NCBI GenBank assembly: GCA_012515725.1
Contig: JAAYXU010000081.1
Location: 1 to 11,982, forward strand
DNA length: 11,982 nucleotides
Source of the DNA: Clostridiales bacterium
GTDB lineage: Bacteria > Bacillota > Clostridia > Christensenellales > UMGS416
Direction: 5' to 3'
The translations under genes were made by a program, and so were the position numbers. Below, in pieces: positions 1-7,107 of this stretch (within the stretch, counting starts at the first letter, position 1; the number at the start of each line of letters is the position of its first letter). Under the pieces are notes generated by a model. The model was not told where the DNA came from and did not search any database. It was given only the letters and a program-made list of their open reading frames with translations.

Positions 1-715
1 CACCCAAATCGCGCATTAGGATCCGCGCGAAGTGGCACAGGTTCGCGTCCAGCCGCGCCACCATCTCCCTGTCCGCGCCCTTCTGCGGCCCGTACACCGC
101 CGACGCTCCCTCGGGCCCGCACAGCGGATTGGTTACATCGCAGGCGACGCGCACCGACACGCCGCGGTACATGGCGGCGTCGAATCCCGACGCATCGATG
201 CGGTCAAGCGCATGAAGAGAACCGCCGCCGCGCGGCAACTCGCCGCCCTCCGCGTCCAGCAGCCTGAACCCCAGCGCCTGCGCCATGCCAGCCCCGCCGT
301 CGTTGGTCGCGCTGCCGCCTATACCCATCATTAGGCGCGTACAGCCCGCTACTACCGCCTCGCGAATAAGCTCGCCTGCTCCGTAGGTGCTGGTCAGCAT
401 CGGGTTGCGCCGCCCCTCGGGCACCAGCGTCAGCCCGGAAGCTTCGGCCATTTCGATTACGGCGGTAACGCCGTCTCCCAGTACGCCCCAGCGCGCCTCC
501 ACCGGCTCTCCCAGCGGGCCGCTCACCCGACTTACTCGCAGAGCGCCGCCGGTTGCCGCTACCAGCGCTTCTACGGTACCCTCACCGCCATCGGCCAGCG
601 GCAGGCACTCGACGTCCGCGATTCCAGCAAGCCCAAGTCCCCGCTTCACGCAGCGGGCGGCCTCCGCGGCTGTCAGACTCCCCTTGAAGGAATCGGGCGC
701 GACGATGATTTTCAT
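1..715 (-). CDS. glxK: Glycerate kinase, C-terminal part missing at window edge
   Basis: Phosphorylates D-glycerate with ATP (glycerate 2-kinase or 3-kinase; the family contains both), feeding glycerate into lower glycolysis from the cytoplasm. The 238 visible residues start with MKIIVAPDSFKGSL, the classic opening of the GlxK/GarK family. They continue with PLADGGEGT near residue 40 and GGSATNDGGAG near residue 130, both hallmark glycine-rich motifs. The family is usually about 370-380 residues, so roughly one third lies beyond the left edge. The ATG at 715 follows a purine-rich AAGGGAAG and lies about 15 bases downstream of the start predicted from an extended -10 box. The gene follows the VOC gene on the same strand after 87 bases, so it may also receive read-through from the transporter operon. 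Family assignment is firm; which hydroxyl is phosphorylated cannot be read from the sequence. Confidence 0.93.
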   Translation of the reverse strand, partial: MKIIVAPDSFKGSLTAAEAARCVKRGLGLAGIADVECLPLADGGEGTVEALVAATGGALRVSRVSGPLGEPVEARWGVLGDGVTAVIEMAEASGLTLVPEGRRNPMLTSTYGAGELIREAVVAGCTRLMMGIGGSATNDGGAGMAQALGFRLLDAEGGELPRGGGSLHALDRIDASGFDAAMYRGVSVRVACDVTNPLCGPEGASAVYGPQKGADREMVARLDANLCHFARILMRDLG

Positions 716-736
716 ACACGGCTTCCCTTCCCCATT

Positions 737-745
737 ATTATAGCA
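737..745 (-). promoter_or_regulatory. Extended -10 promoter for glycerate kinase
   Basis: On the minus strand the sequence reads TGCTATAAT, a perfect sigma-A -10 box with the TGn extension. No good -35 hexamer sits 17 bases upstream, which extended -10 promoters can tolerate. Predicted transcription would begin near 730, giving a leader of about 15 bases that contains the ribosome binding site. This is a motif-level prediction. Confidence 0.5.
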
Positions 746-802
746 GACAGGCGGCGTACATTGGTCAGTCTTTTCGCGTTATGGAAATTTCTAATGTTCC
801 CT

Positions 803-1198
803 CTATTTCCTCGCGTACTCGTAGAGCTCTATGCGTTCGCCCGACGGCCCGGTAAAGAAGTTCATGCGGCTGCCCGAGGGGAAAAGGTCGGACACCGTGT
901 GGTTTTCATCGTAGTCGAACACGATGCCGCGCGACTTGAGCGCGTCGGTCATCGCGTCCAGCCCCAGCACCTCTATCGCCACATGGTCAATGGTTCCTTT
1001 TTCGCGCCGTGCGTCGGATTCGATGAACTCGACGACAAGGCCGCCGCACCGCGCGAACCCGAGCTTGCGCCCGTTGGGGAGCGTATGCATATGGTACCGC
1101 TCGAAGCCCAGATATTCCGCGTAGAAGTCCATGCTGGCGTCCACGTCGCGCGTCATGACCCCGACGTGCGCGAGTCCCTTGACTAGATAATCTGCCAT
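803..1198 (-). CDS. VOC superfamily (glyoxalase/bleomycin resistance fold) protein
   Basis: A 131-residue single-module vicinal-oxygen-chelate protein, probably a cytoplasmic metal-dependent lyase, isomerase or dioxygenase-like enzyme, or a binding protein. Two beta-alpha-beta-beta-beta units are visible. The first is LAHVGVMTRDVDASMDFY through VVEFIE; the second is IDHVAIEV through the terminal GERIELYEY. Candidate metal ligands are His11, Glu57, His72 and Glu124, the usual H/E/H/E pattern of the fold. An upstream in-frame start (1243) is rejected because the ATG at 1198 follows AGAGG at good spacing, and the earlier reading would overlap the phosphodiesterase gene. The phosphodiesterase stop codon ends one base before this start, so the two are probably translationally coupled. 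Substrate is unknown; the fold is too widely reused to infer it from sequence alone. Confidence 0.88.
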   Translation of the reverse strand: MADYLVKGLAHVGVMTRDVDASMDFYAEYLGFERYHMHTLPNGRKLGFARCGGLVVEFIESDARREKGTIDHVAIEVLGLDAMTDALKSRGIVFDYDENHTVSDLFPSGSRMNFFTGPSGERIELYEYARK

Positions 1199-1199
1199 A

Positions 1200-2039
1200 C
1201 TATTTACCTCTTTCTTTTTTATTGGGCGGGGAAATAAACTCAAATATCATCGTGTCGAACCTCATATCGCAGTACGCGGCGTCCGCATCGCTGCGCACCG
1301 TCCAGGCGACAAGCCGACCGCCCAGCAGCCGAAAAATCCGCAGCCCTATGTGTCCGCGCGCGTCTTCGTGGCGGTAGGCTACGAAATGCGGCCGCGTCGA
1401 CACATTGGTCAGCACCTGCGATAGCAGCAGCCGCTGGTAAGGCGGGAGTGAGCGAAAGCTCCTCATGCCCGCGGAAAGCTGGCCGCGCACGACGCCCGGC
1501 CGGTTCCTCCGGAACCAGGCTACGATACCCGGATGAAAGGACTCGATGCAGCACGGGCCCTCGTACCGATCCAGTATCGCCGCGGCCTTTTCGCACAGCG
1601 ACTTCCAGTCGGGCACGTTCTTAAGCTCCACGATGAGCGGAACCCGTCCGTCCACGAGAGAAAGCATCTCGCTAAAGAGCGGTATGCGCTCCTGCGTACC
1701 GTGCAGCGGGTACCCCCTGAGCTCGTCCAGCGTGCACTCGTCCACCCTCCGGTCTACGCCGCATACCCGCCGCAGGTCGCCGTCATGAAAAACCACCACC
1801 TGCCCGTCAGCGCTTAGCTGTATATCCAGCTCCATGCCGTATCCGGCGTCAGCCGCCGCGGAGAACGCGGCCAGCGAGTTCTCGGGCACGGTCCTGTCAC
1901 GGCTGTGCAGCCCCCGGTGCGCGTAGTTCGCCCGCCACAGCGTACCCGCGTCCGCGGGCGCCCTACCGGGCGCGACCAGTATTCCATACAGTACGACCAG
2001 CGCCAGCGCAGCACCGCCCAAGCCAATGAGCCATTCCAT
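1200..2039 (-). CDS. Membrane-anchored glycerophosphodiester phosphodiesterase
   Basis: Hydrolyses glycerophosphodiesters to an alcohol plus glycerol 3-phosphate. The 279-residue protein begins with one hydrophobic segment (about residues 2-22), which could anchor it in the membrane with the catalytic domain outside; orientation is inference. The GDPD catalytic set is complete: His41-Arg42 (AHRG), Glu54 (PENS), Glu70 and Asp72 (MELDIQLS), His85 (FHD) and Glu138 (VELK). The closing AWTVRSDAD near residue 245 is typical of the family's last strand. An alternative start at 2072 overlaps the transporter stop as ATGA but has a weak ribosome binding site. The ATG at 2039 sits seven bases after GGAGGT and is preferred. 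The gene lies 29 bases after the MFS transporter and one base before the VOC gene, in the same operon. Glycerophosphoinositol or other glycerophosphodiesters are possible substrates. Confidence 0.93.
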   Translation of the reverse strand: MEWLIGLGGAALALVVLYGILVAPGRAPADAGTLWRANYAHRGLHSRDRTVPENSLAAFSAAADAGYGMELDIQLSADGQVVVFHDGDLRRVCGVDRRVDECTLDELRGYPLHGTQERIPLFSEMLSLVDGRVPLIVELKNVPDWKSLCEKAAAILDRYEGPCCIESFHPGIVAWFRRNRPGVVRGQLSAGMRSFRSLPPYQRLLLSQVLTNVSTRPHFVAYRHEDARGHIGLRIFRLLGGRLVAWTVRSDADAAYCDMRFDTMIFEFISPPNKKERGK

Positions 2040-2068
2040 ACCGCTTACCTCCGAGTATCCTACCAGCT

Positions 2069-3388
2069 TCATTCCGCGCTTTGGCTAAGCGTGAGCGTCC
2101 CGGCAGCCCGGGCGGGCTTCGAGTCGCCGTGCCGCACCATCGCCATCGTCACGATCGCCAGACCGACGAATAGCGCGCCGTAGGGCATCAGCGTAAAGTA
2201 GCCCACCCGCTCAAGCAGTATTCCCGACAGTATCGGCGTAATAACCTGCGCGGACATAGAAAACGTATAGTAGTATCCAGTATACTGCCCGACGCTGGCG
2301 CCCTTCGACATTTCCAGCACCATGGGCAGCGAGTTGACATTGATCGAAGCCCACGCGACGCCTGCCAGCGCGAAGGAAACGTACATGAGCGGGCTGTACT
2401 GCGTATAGAGGGAGGCCGTCCCGAACACCGCCGTCAGCAGCGCGAGGCCGATGAGTATGCTCTTCCTGCGCCCTATGCGCGTGGAGAGTATGCCCACCGG
2501 GACAAACGCGATAGTCGCGACCACGACCGCCACCATCAGTATAAGCGACGCTTTGGACTCGTCAATGCCCAGCGCCGTGACCGCGTACTTTGAAAATGCG
2601 GTGGTCACCGCGTTGTAACCCATAAACCAGAGCGATATCGACGCCAGTATGAACGTCATGCTCCGACGCACACCGGGCGCGAGCTTCGGGCCACGCGTTT
2701 TCTTCACCTTGATGCTCTGGCCGGCCTCCTCCGCCTCCTCGGGGTCGATCCCCGCCTCGGCGCTGTCCCTGCGCATCTTACGGACCAGCTTTGGCTCGTT
2801 CACGGTCAGGAAAAGCACCAGCGTACCCACGAGCATGATACCCACCGTAATGAGAAAGACCGGCCAGTAGTTCGCGGTTTCGGGATTCTTCGTATCCGGA
2901 GCGAGGAACGAGTTGAGCAGCAGTATCATCGCGCCGCCCACTGCGCCCATGAGGTTGATGATCGCGTTTCCCTTGGAGCGCAGCGGCTTTGGCGTGATGT
3001 CGGGCATGAGCGCGACGGCGGGCGAACGATATACGGCCATGCTGAGCAGCACTAAACCCAGCACAGCGATGAAAAGCGGCAGGTTCCGCGAGTGGGCCGC
3101 ATACGGTATCATCAGTATGAAAACCGAGGCGGCCAGAGTTCCAAAAAGGATATAGGGCATCCTGCGCCCGATACCTGTCTGGCTCCTGTCGGAGATCATG
3201 CCAAAGAGCGGTAGCAGGAAGAGCGCGACGATGTTGTCAAGGGACATGATGAAACCCGAAACGTCGTCGCCGATCCCGAACGTATTGAGAAGAATGAGGG
3301 GAACGAAGAAATCATAGAGCTGCCAGAACGCAGAAATAGTCAGAAATGCCAGGCCCACGAGGATCGTGCTTTTTACATTCAGTTTCAT
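2069..3388 (-). CDS. MFS transporter, GPH/SLC45-like sugar-symporter type
   Basis: A 439-residue polytopic inner-membrane carrier of the major facilitator superfamily, with about twelve hydrophobic segments in two halves joined by a charged cytoplasmic loop (about residues 198-240, rich in Glu, Lys and Arg). The loop 2-3 signature GMISDRSQTGIGRRMPYI (residues 63-80) is the D-R...G-R-R motif, and RIGRRKS in the second half is its repeat. The extended form resembles glycoside/cation symporters and the SLC45 group, so a sugar or glycoside is a reasonable guess, though unproven. Start choice: ATG 3388 follows AAGGAGG by about eight bases. The longest reading frame would begin at 3448, inside the promoter, and is excluded. 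First gene of an operon with the phosphodiesterase and VOC protein, which suggests the cargo could be a glycerol- or phosphate-linked compound. Confidence 0.9.
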   Translation of the reverse strand: MKLNVKSTILVGLAFLTISAFWQLYDFFVPLILLNTFGIGDDVSGFIMSLDNIVALFLLPLFGMISDRSQTGIGRRMPYILFGTLAASVFILMIPYAAHSRNLPLFIAVLGLVLLSMAVYRSPAVALMPDITPKPLRSKGNAIINLMGAVGGAMILLLNSFLAPDTKNPETANYWPVFLITVGIMLVGTLVLFLTVNEPKLVRKMRRDSAEAGIDPEEAEEAGQSIKVKKTRGPKLAPGVRRSMTFILASISLWFMGYNAVTTAFSKYAVTALGIDESKASLILMVAVVVATIAFVPVGILSTRIGRRKSILIGLALLTAVFGTASLYTQYSPLMYVSFALAGVAWASINVNSLPMVLEMSKGASVGQYTGYYYTFSMSAQVITPILSGILLERVGYFTLMPYGALFVGLAIVTMAMVRHGDSKPARAAGTLTLSQSAE

Positions 3389-3419
3389 CCTAATATCCTC
3401 CTTGCGGGATTCCATGCTG

Positions 3420-3448
3420 AGTGTACCATTACGGCTGTTTTTTTTCAA
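3420..3448 (-). promoter_or_regulatory. Sigma-A promoter of the MFS-GDPD-VOC operon
   Basis: On the minus strand TTGAAA (3443-3448) is followed after exactly 17 bases by TACACT (3420-3425), which is preceded by TGG, an extended -10. Transcription would begin near 3413, leaving a leader of about 25 bases with the AAGGAGG ribosome site. This fits the transporter start at 3388 and rules out the longer reading frame. Confidence 0.65.
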
Positions 3449-3478
3449 TCAAAACAAGACACAATGGCGGTTAATTTT

Positions 3479-3508
3479 TATGTATTTGGGTGTTGAGATA
3501 AATACATA
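3479..3508. repeat. 9-bp inverted repeat upstream of MFS promoter, possible operator
   Basis: TATGTATTT (3479-3487) and AAATACATA (3500-3508) are perfect inverted copies separated by 12 bases, with centres 21 bases apart, or two helical turns. The pair lies about 30 bases upstream of the -35 box, centred near -80 relative to the predicted start, where an activator would bind. It is AT-rich in a GC-rich region and is not followed by a T run, so it is not a terminator. The binding protein is unknown. Confidence 0.5.
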
Positions 3509-3522
3509 TTGTTTCCGGCATT

Positions 3523-3548
3523 AAAAGGCGCGGCCAGAGAAGCCCGCC
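3523..3548 (-). terminator. Intrinsic terminator after the small membrane protein gene
   Basis: On the minus strand GGCGGGC pairs with GCC-G-CGCC (7 pairs with one bulged G) around a seven-base loop, followed by TTTT. It lies about 60 bases past the stop of the small membrane protein gene and just before the operator-like repeat of the MFS operon. It would separate the two transcription units. The T run is short, so strength is uncertain. Confidence 0.5.
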
Positions 3549-3609
3549 CCGCTGTATGGATTGCTTGTTTAACCATGCCCGGTGTATTCGCTACAGACAA
3601 AGCTGCGCG

Positions 3610-4050
3610 TCAATAGCTCAGATTGATATCATAGTTTTTGTCCATGTCCTCTATGAAGTCATCCTCGCATGTGCATGTGCTTACATAGCAGTCGCACACG
3701 TCCTGCGTGCCGAAATGATCCTGCGTTGAGTGCCGGAGGGTATCGAATTTCCGCTTAATATACGCATAGTGCGCGATCGCGTACAGCGCGATCACCGCGG
3801 CGCATAGGAGCATAATTACCGCGGCCACGAAAGACCGTCCCGCCGCTGTCCCCGCGCTCTCAAGCATCCTCTCGGGCTGACCTGAATAAGCGGCCAGTGA
3901 ACGGTTTCCGATGAACAGCGCCAGCAGAGCCAGCGCACCCGAAAAAAAACCCAGCATTATGGACATCTGCATCCGCCTTTTGTGCTTGATGAGCTTCTTT
4001 CTTCTTTTTCGGAACGAATAGCTCAGCCTTTTTACATACGCGGGCTCCAC
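3610..4050 (-). CDS. Small two-helix membrane protein with Cys-rich acidic tail
   Basis: Unrecognised 146-residue protein. Residues 1-29 are strongly basic (RKRRKK, KHKRR). Two hydrophobic segments follow (about 30-48 and 73-97), then a soluble tail of about 48 residues. The tail holds four cysteines at 119, 121, 126 and 128 (CDCYVSTCTC), immediately followed by an acidic stretch (EDDFIEDMD). By the positive-inside rule the basic N-terminus is cytoplasmic, and two helices would return the tail to the cytoplasm. The paired C-x-C spacing could bind metal or form disulfides, but no family is recognised. Translation starts at GTG 4050, seven bases after AGGAGG. Its strong ribosome site, normal base composition and a terminator downstream support a real gene. 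It is divergent from the ECF transporter operon. I could not identify a convincing promoter. Confidence 0.75.
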   Translation of the reverse strand: MEPAYVKRLSYSFRKRRKKLIKHKRRMQMSIMLGFFSGALALLALFIGNRSLAAYSGQPERMLESAGTAAGRSFVAAVIMLLCAAVIALYAIAHYAYIKRKFDTLRHSTQDHFGTQDVCDCYVSTCTCEDDFIEDMDKNYDINLSY

Positions 4051-4189
4051 TGTGCGCCCTCCTTTCCGGTCACACTATTCCTATGCGCACTTGTCCCGCG
4101 CTATGATAGACGGGAATGGAGCTTTTTCCCTTCGGGGTCTAATTATTCGTGGACAATTACTGTCGCCCTGGCCGAAATTTGTCTAGTAG

Positions 4190-4218
4190 TTGTCATATTC
4201 CCCGCAGATTGCTATAAT
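4190..4218 (+). promoter_or_regulatory. Strong sigma-A promoter of the ECF-coaX-hom-htpG operon
   Basis: TTGTCA (4190-4195) and a perfect TATAAT (4213-4218) are spaced by exactly 17 bases, with a TGC extension before the -10 box. Predicted start is near 4225, giving a leader of about 85 bases. A second TTGTC at 4179 lies 11 bases upstream of the one in the -35 box, and GACAA (4152) is an inverted copy. These could be protein-binding half-sites. All six plus-strand genes follow with gaps of 22 bases or less, so this is probably the main promoter for the whole group. Confidence 0.8.
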
Positions 4219-4225
4219 AGTCCGG

Positions 4226-4282
4226 TCAGCATCCTTTGGAGCTGAACATATGGTATCCGGACGCGAGAACGTCAGGTATCCA
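4226..4282 (+). promoter_or_regulatory. Structured 5' leader, two predicted hairpins
   Basis: Hairpin 1 (4226-4245) pairs TCAGC with GCTGA and TCC with GGA around a TTT loop, leaving one bulged A at 4231. Hairpin 2 (4251-4282) is built on a direct repeat GGTATCC (4252-4258 and 4275-4281): TGG pairs with CCA, then a symmetric TAT/TAT internal loop, CC with GG, a G-A mismatch, and GACG with CGTC closing a CGAGAA loop. The two hairpins occupy most of the leader before the GGAGG ribosome site at about 4298. A regulatory RNA controlling vitamin uptake is possible. It does not match riboswitch consensus sequences that I know well (TPP, THF, cobalamin). Pairing was judged by eye only. Confidence 0.4.
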
Positions 4283-4310
4283 AGCAGGAACTTGAACGGA
4301 GGAACTCACC

Positions 4311-4994
4311 ATGAAAAAGAACCAGAAAACCCGCACACTGGCAACCGCCGCGCTGCTGTCGGCCATCATACTCTTATTTGGCCTGCCCATGTCTCCGCTA
4401 TACTTTCTCGGATTCATTAAAGTGGACGTGTTGCAGGCTACGACGCTCCATGTACCGGTGCTCATAGGCGCGGTGATCGCAGGCCCGCTGGTGGGAGGCA
4501 TACTGGGCGGAGTATTCGGCCTGTGCTCGTTCATCGACGGATTTCTGATCTACTCGGCGCTTGGATTCCTGTCCCCCGGAGCGGACGTGACCGGCGCGGC
4601 CGCCGCGGGCATCGTAGCGCTCCGCATCACGCTGCTCTTGCTTCTGACATTCGTCCCGCGCATCGTGATGGGCGTGCTAGCCGCGCGCCTCGGCGACGCG
4701 CTGCGGCGCAGAATGCGGCGTCCCCTCGCGTTCGCGCTGACAGGCGCGGCAGGCTCGATCATGAACACTGCGTTTTTCCTGGGACTGCTGGCGCTCTTCT
4801 CGGGCCCGCTCCAGGCCGTTACGGTTTTCGGCATGAACGAGGGATTGCTCGCGTTCATCGGCATCATCACCGCCTACCACGGAATCCCCGAAGCCGTCCT
4901 TGCCGCCATTGTGGTGGGCGCGATATGCACCGCGCTCTGGCCTCAGTTCGGACAGGGCAGGCACGGGGAGCCTGCGCATAAGCAAAATTCATAG
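4311..4994 (+). CDS. ECF transporter S component, probably for pantothenate
   Basis: A 227-residue integral membrane substrate-binding subunit of an energy-coupling-factor vitamin transporter. It needs a shared EcfA/EcfA'/EcfT module, which is not in this window. Five or six hydrophobic helices are visible after a basic start (MKKNQKTR). The segment LHVPVLIGAVIAGPLVGGILGGVFGL (about residues 46-71) has the glycine-rich helix pattern common to the large ECF S-component family that includes PanT and FolT. Vitamin specificity cannot be read directly. The next gene, 13 bases downstream, is pantothenate kinase, so pantothenate is the best inference; folate or another vitamin remains possible. The ATG at 4311 follows GGAGG by eight bases. 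First gene of the operon, behind a strong promoter and a foldable leader. Confidence 0.85.
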   Translation: MKKNQKTRTLATAALLSAIILLFGLPMSPLYFLGFIKVDVLQATTLHVPVLIGAVIAGPLVGGILGGVFGLCSFIDGFLIYSALGFLSPGADVTGAAAAGIVALRITLLLLLTFVPRIVMGVLAARLGDALRRRMRRPLAFALTGAAGSIMNTAFFLGLLALFSGPLQAVTVFGMNEGLLAFIGIITAYHGIPEAVLAAIVVGAICTALWPQFGQGRHGEPAHKQNS

Positions 4995-5007
4995 TAAGGA
5001 GAAACCA

Positions 5008-5799
5008 ATGTCTCTTCTCATAACCCTCGACGCCGGCAACTCCAGCATAAAAGTCGGCATTTTCAGCGGGACCGATATGATCCAGTACGCCCGCCTGTCC
5101 ACGGATCTCAAGCGAACCAGCGACGAATACGGCATGCTGCTCATCGACATATTCCAGTATGCGGGTCTTCAGACCAGCGACGTGGAAGGAATCGTCATTT
5201 CGTCGGTGGTCCCCTCAATCAACTACTCGCTGGAGCATATGTGCCGCACCTTTTTCGATAAGAGCCCGCTCTTTATCGAGCCGGGCGTCCGTACGGGCAT
5301 GAACATACTCTACGAGAACCCCCGCGAGCTGGGCTCCGACCGCATCGTGACGGCGATCGCCGCGTACGAGAAGTTCGGCGGGCCGGTCATCATCGTGGAT
5401 TTCGGCACGGCGACGACGTTCGGCGTGGTCAGTGAGCAGGGCGCGTTCCTGGGCGGCGCGATCATGCCCGGCATCCGCCTGTCGGTTGACGCGCTCGTTT
5501 CCACCGCGGCAAAGCTTCCCAAGATCGAGCTGGAAGCGCCGGACCGTGCGATATCCCGTTCCACGATAACCAATATGCAGTCGGGCATCATATATGGCTT
5601 CACAGGCGCGGTCGATAACATCATCCGCAGGATGATCGAGGAGCTGGGCCGCAACGACGTAACGGTCGTCGCGACCGGCGGTCTTGGACGGCTGCTGTCG
5701 GGCAAGTCGGTGTACATACAGCATATCGACAGCCGCCTGACGCTGGAAGGTCTGCGCATCGTATACGACCGTAACCGTCCCCGTGAGGTACCGGCATGA
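5008..5799 (+). CDS. coaX: Type III pantothenate kinase
   Basis: Catalyses the first committed step of coenzyme A synthesis, phosphorylating pantothenate to 4'-phosphopantothenate in the cytoplasm. Type III enzymes need a monovalent cation and are not feedback-inhibited by CoA. At 263 residues it has the normal length. ASKHA-fold motifs are in order: DAGNSS (8-13, phosphate binding), GSDR (109-112, with catalytic Asp111), DFGTATT (131-137), GGAIMPG (149-155), and ATGGLG (222-227, adenosine side). A longer frame from 4900 is rejected, because ATG 5008 follows AAGGAG at seven bases and starts the conserved core directly. It lies 13 bases after the ECF component and overlaps hom by ATGA (5796-5799), indicating translational coupling to both neighbours' transcript. 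Confidence 0.97.
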   Translation: MSLLITLDAGNSSIKVGIFSGTDMIQYARLSTDLKRTSDEYGMLLIDIFQYAGLQTSDVEGIVISSVVPSINYSLEHMCRTFFDKSPLFIEPGVRTGMNILYENPRELGSDRIVTAIAAYEKFGGPVIIVDFGTATTFGVVSEQGAFLGGAIMPGIRLSVDALVSTAAKLPKIELEAPDRAISRSTITNMQSGIIYGFTGAVDNIIRRMIEELGRNDVTVVATGGLGRLLSGKSVYIQHIDSRLTLEGLRIVYDRNRPREVPA

Positions 5800-7085
5800 A
5801 CATCGGGATCGGGTTTCTTGGGTTCGGACATATCGGCAGCGGCGTATGGGGCGTGCTGAACGCCAACGCGGATACGATCGCCCATAAGGAAGGAACTACC
5901 TTCACACTGCGCAGAGCGCTCGTGCGGGATTTACGCAAGCCGCGCGCGGCGGCGCTGCCCGACGGCGTGCTGACCGACCGCTTCGAGGACATACTGGGAG
6001 ATCCGGGCATATCGGTCGTCGCGGAGTTCATGGGGGGCGTGGATCCGGCCTGCGGCTATATCGAGGCTCTGCTGCGGGCGGGCAAGAGCGTCGTAACCGC
6101 CAACAAGGAAGTGATCGCCCAGCGCTGGCATCGCCTGGAGACCGCGGCGCGCGAGGGCGGAGCCGGTCTCTACTACGAGGCCAGCGTGGGCGGCGGCATA
6201 CCGGTTATCCGCACCATCACCGATTCGCTGCAGGCCAACGACATCGACAGCGTCATGGGGATCATCAACGGTACAACCAACCACATACTCACCCGTATGA
6301 GCGAACAGGGGCGCTCCTACGATGCGGCGCTCCGGGAGGCCCAGGAAGACGGACTGGCCGAGCCCGACCCGCGTAACGATGTGGAGGGTTTCGACGCGGC
6401 GTACAAGCTGTCGATACTGTCCTCTCTGGCGTTCCACGCCCGCGTACCGGTTGACCGCGTCTACCGCGAGGGCATCACCCGCATGACGCCTGAGGTCATC
6501 CGGTACGGGCAGGAGCTCGGGTATGCCGTCAAGCTGCTAGCCATAGGCAAGAAGCGGGGAACCTCGATCGAGGCGCGGGTTCATCCGACATTCATCCCCG
6601 AGAATCATCCGCTCGCGTCGGTGCGTGGGGCCTACAACGCGGTATTTCTCCATGGCAACGCCGTGGGCAATCTCATGCTCTACGGCCGCGGCGCGGGCGA
6701 TCTGCCGACCGCCAGCGCCATCGTTTCGGATTGCATCGTGGCGGCCAAGGCAAAGGACCACCGCTATAATTCCTTTCGCAACGAGGCTCGGCCCGCCCCC
6801 GAGGTCGCATTCGACGGAAACTGGCAGACGAAATACTTCCTAAATCTCGAGGTAATAGACCGGCCAGGAGTGCTGGCAGCCATCGCCGGCATACTGGCGC
6901 GCCGTCAGGTCAGCGTCGCGTCCCTCATCCAGAAGGGCTACGGTACCGCGACGGTGCCGCTTATATTCGTCACCCATCAGACCTACGAGCAGTCGATGCT
7001 CCAGGCGGTGCGGGAGATCGAGTCCCTGCCCGACATCATTGAAATCAAAGCCCTCATCCGGGTGGAGGATGAAGACTCCGCCTGA
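5796..7085 (+). CDS. hom: Homoserine dehydrogenase with ACT domain
   Basis: Reduces aspartate-4-semialdehyde to homoserine with NAD(P)H, the branch point toward threonine and methionine. The 429-residue protein is the standard monofunctional form. The Rossmann motif GFGHIGSG is at 9-16, ANKEV at 102-106, the NGTTNHIL substrate motif at 158-165, and DVEGFDAAYKLSIL at 195-208 holds the catalytic lysine (Lys204). LPTASAIVSD at 303-312 closes the catalytic domain. A C-terminal ACT domain (about 347-422, opening YFLNLEVIDRPGVLA) suggests allosteric control, usually by threonine. Start ATG overlaps the coaX stop. No thrB or thrC follows; a cupin gene does, 22 bases later, so the enzyme's pathway partners are encoded elsewhere. 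Confidence 0.97.
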   Translation: MNIGIGFLGFGHIGSGVWGVLNANADTIAHKEGTTFTLRRALVRDLRKPRAAALPDGVLTDRFEDILGDPGISVVAEFMGGVDPACGYIEALLRAGKSVVTANKEVIAQRWHRLETAAREGGAGLYYEASVGGGIPVIRTITDSLQANDIDSVMGIINGTTNHILTRMSEQGRSYDAALREAQEDGLAEPDPRNDVEGFDAAYKLSILSSLAFHARVPVDRVYREGITRMTPEVIRYGQELGYAVKLLAIGKKRGTSIEARVHPTFIPENHPLASVRGAYNAVFLHGNAVGNLMLYGRGAGDLPTASAIVSDCIVAAKAKDHRYNSFRNEARPAPEVAFDGNWQTKYFLNLEVIDRPGVLAAIAGILARRQVSVASLIQKGYGTATVPLIFVTHQTYEQSMLQAVREIESLPDIIEIKALIRVEDEDSA

Positions 7086-7107
7086 GACTCGAAAGGAGGT
7101 TTTTATT

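Noticed and set aside
761..1186. Plus-strand frame across the VOC gene
   Set aside because: The minus strand encodes a full VOC fold with a good ribosome site. The plus-strand product matches nothing recognisable.
4112..4130. GGGAA...TTCCC hairpin in the divergent intergenic region
   Set aside because: Only five pairs with a nine-base loop and no T run after it on either strand, so it was not called a terminator.
4051..4189. Minus-strand promoter for the small membrane protein, with TATCAT as -10
   Set aside because: TATCAT near 4105 is a fair -10, but no acceptable -35 lies at 16-18 bases, so no promoter was called.
4219..4310. THF or TPP riboswitch before the ECF component
   Set aside because: The leader lacks the conserved core sequences I know for these classes, and it is probably too short for a TPP riboswitch. 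The neighbouring pantothenate kinase also argues against folate or thiamine.
5215..6437. Several 130-190 residue open frames antisense to coaX and hom
   Set aside because: Long antisense frames are expected in GC-rich coding DNA. Both sense genes have full motif sets and normal lengths.
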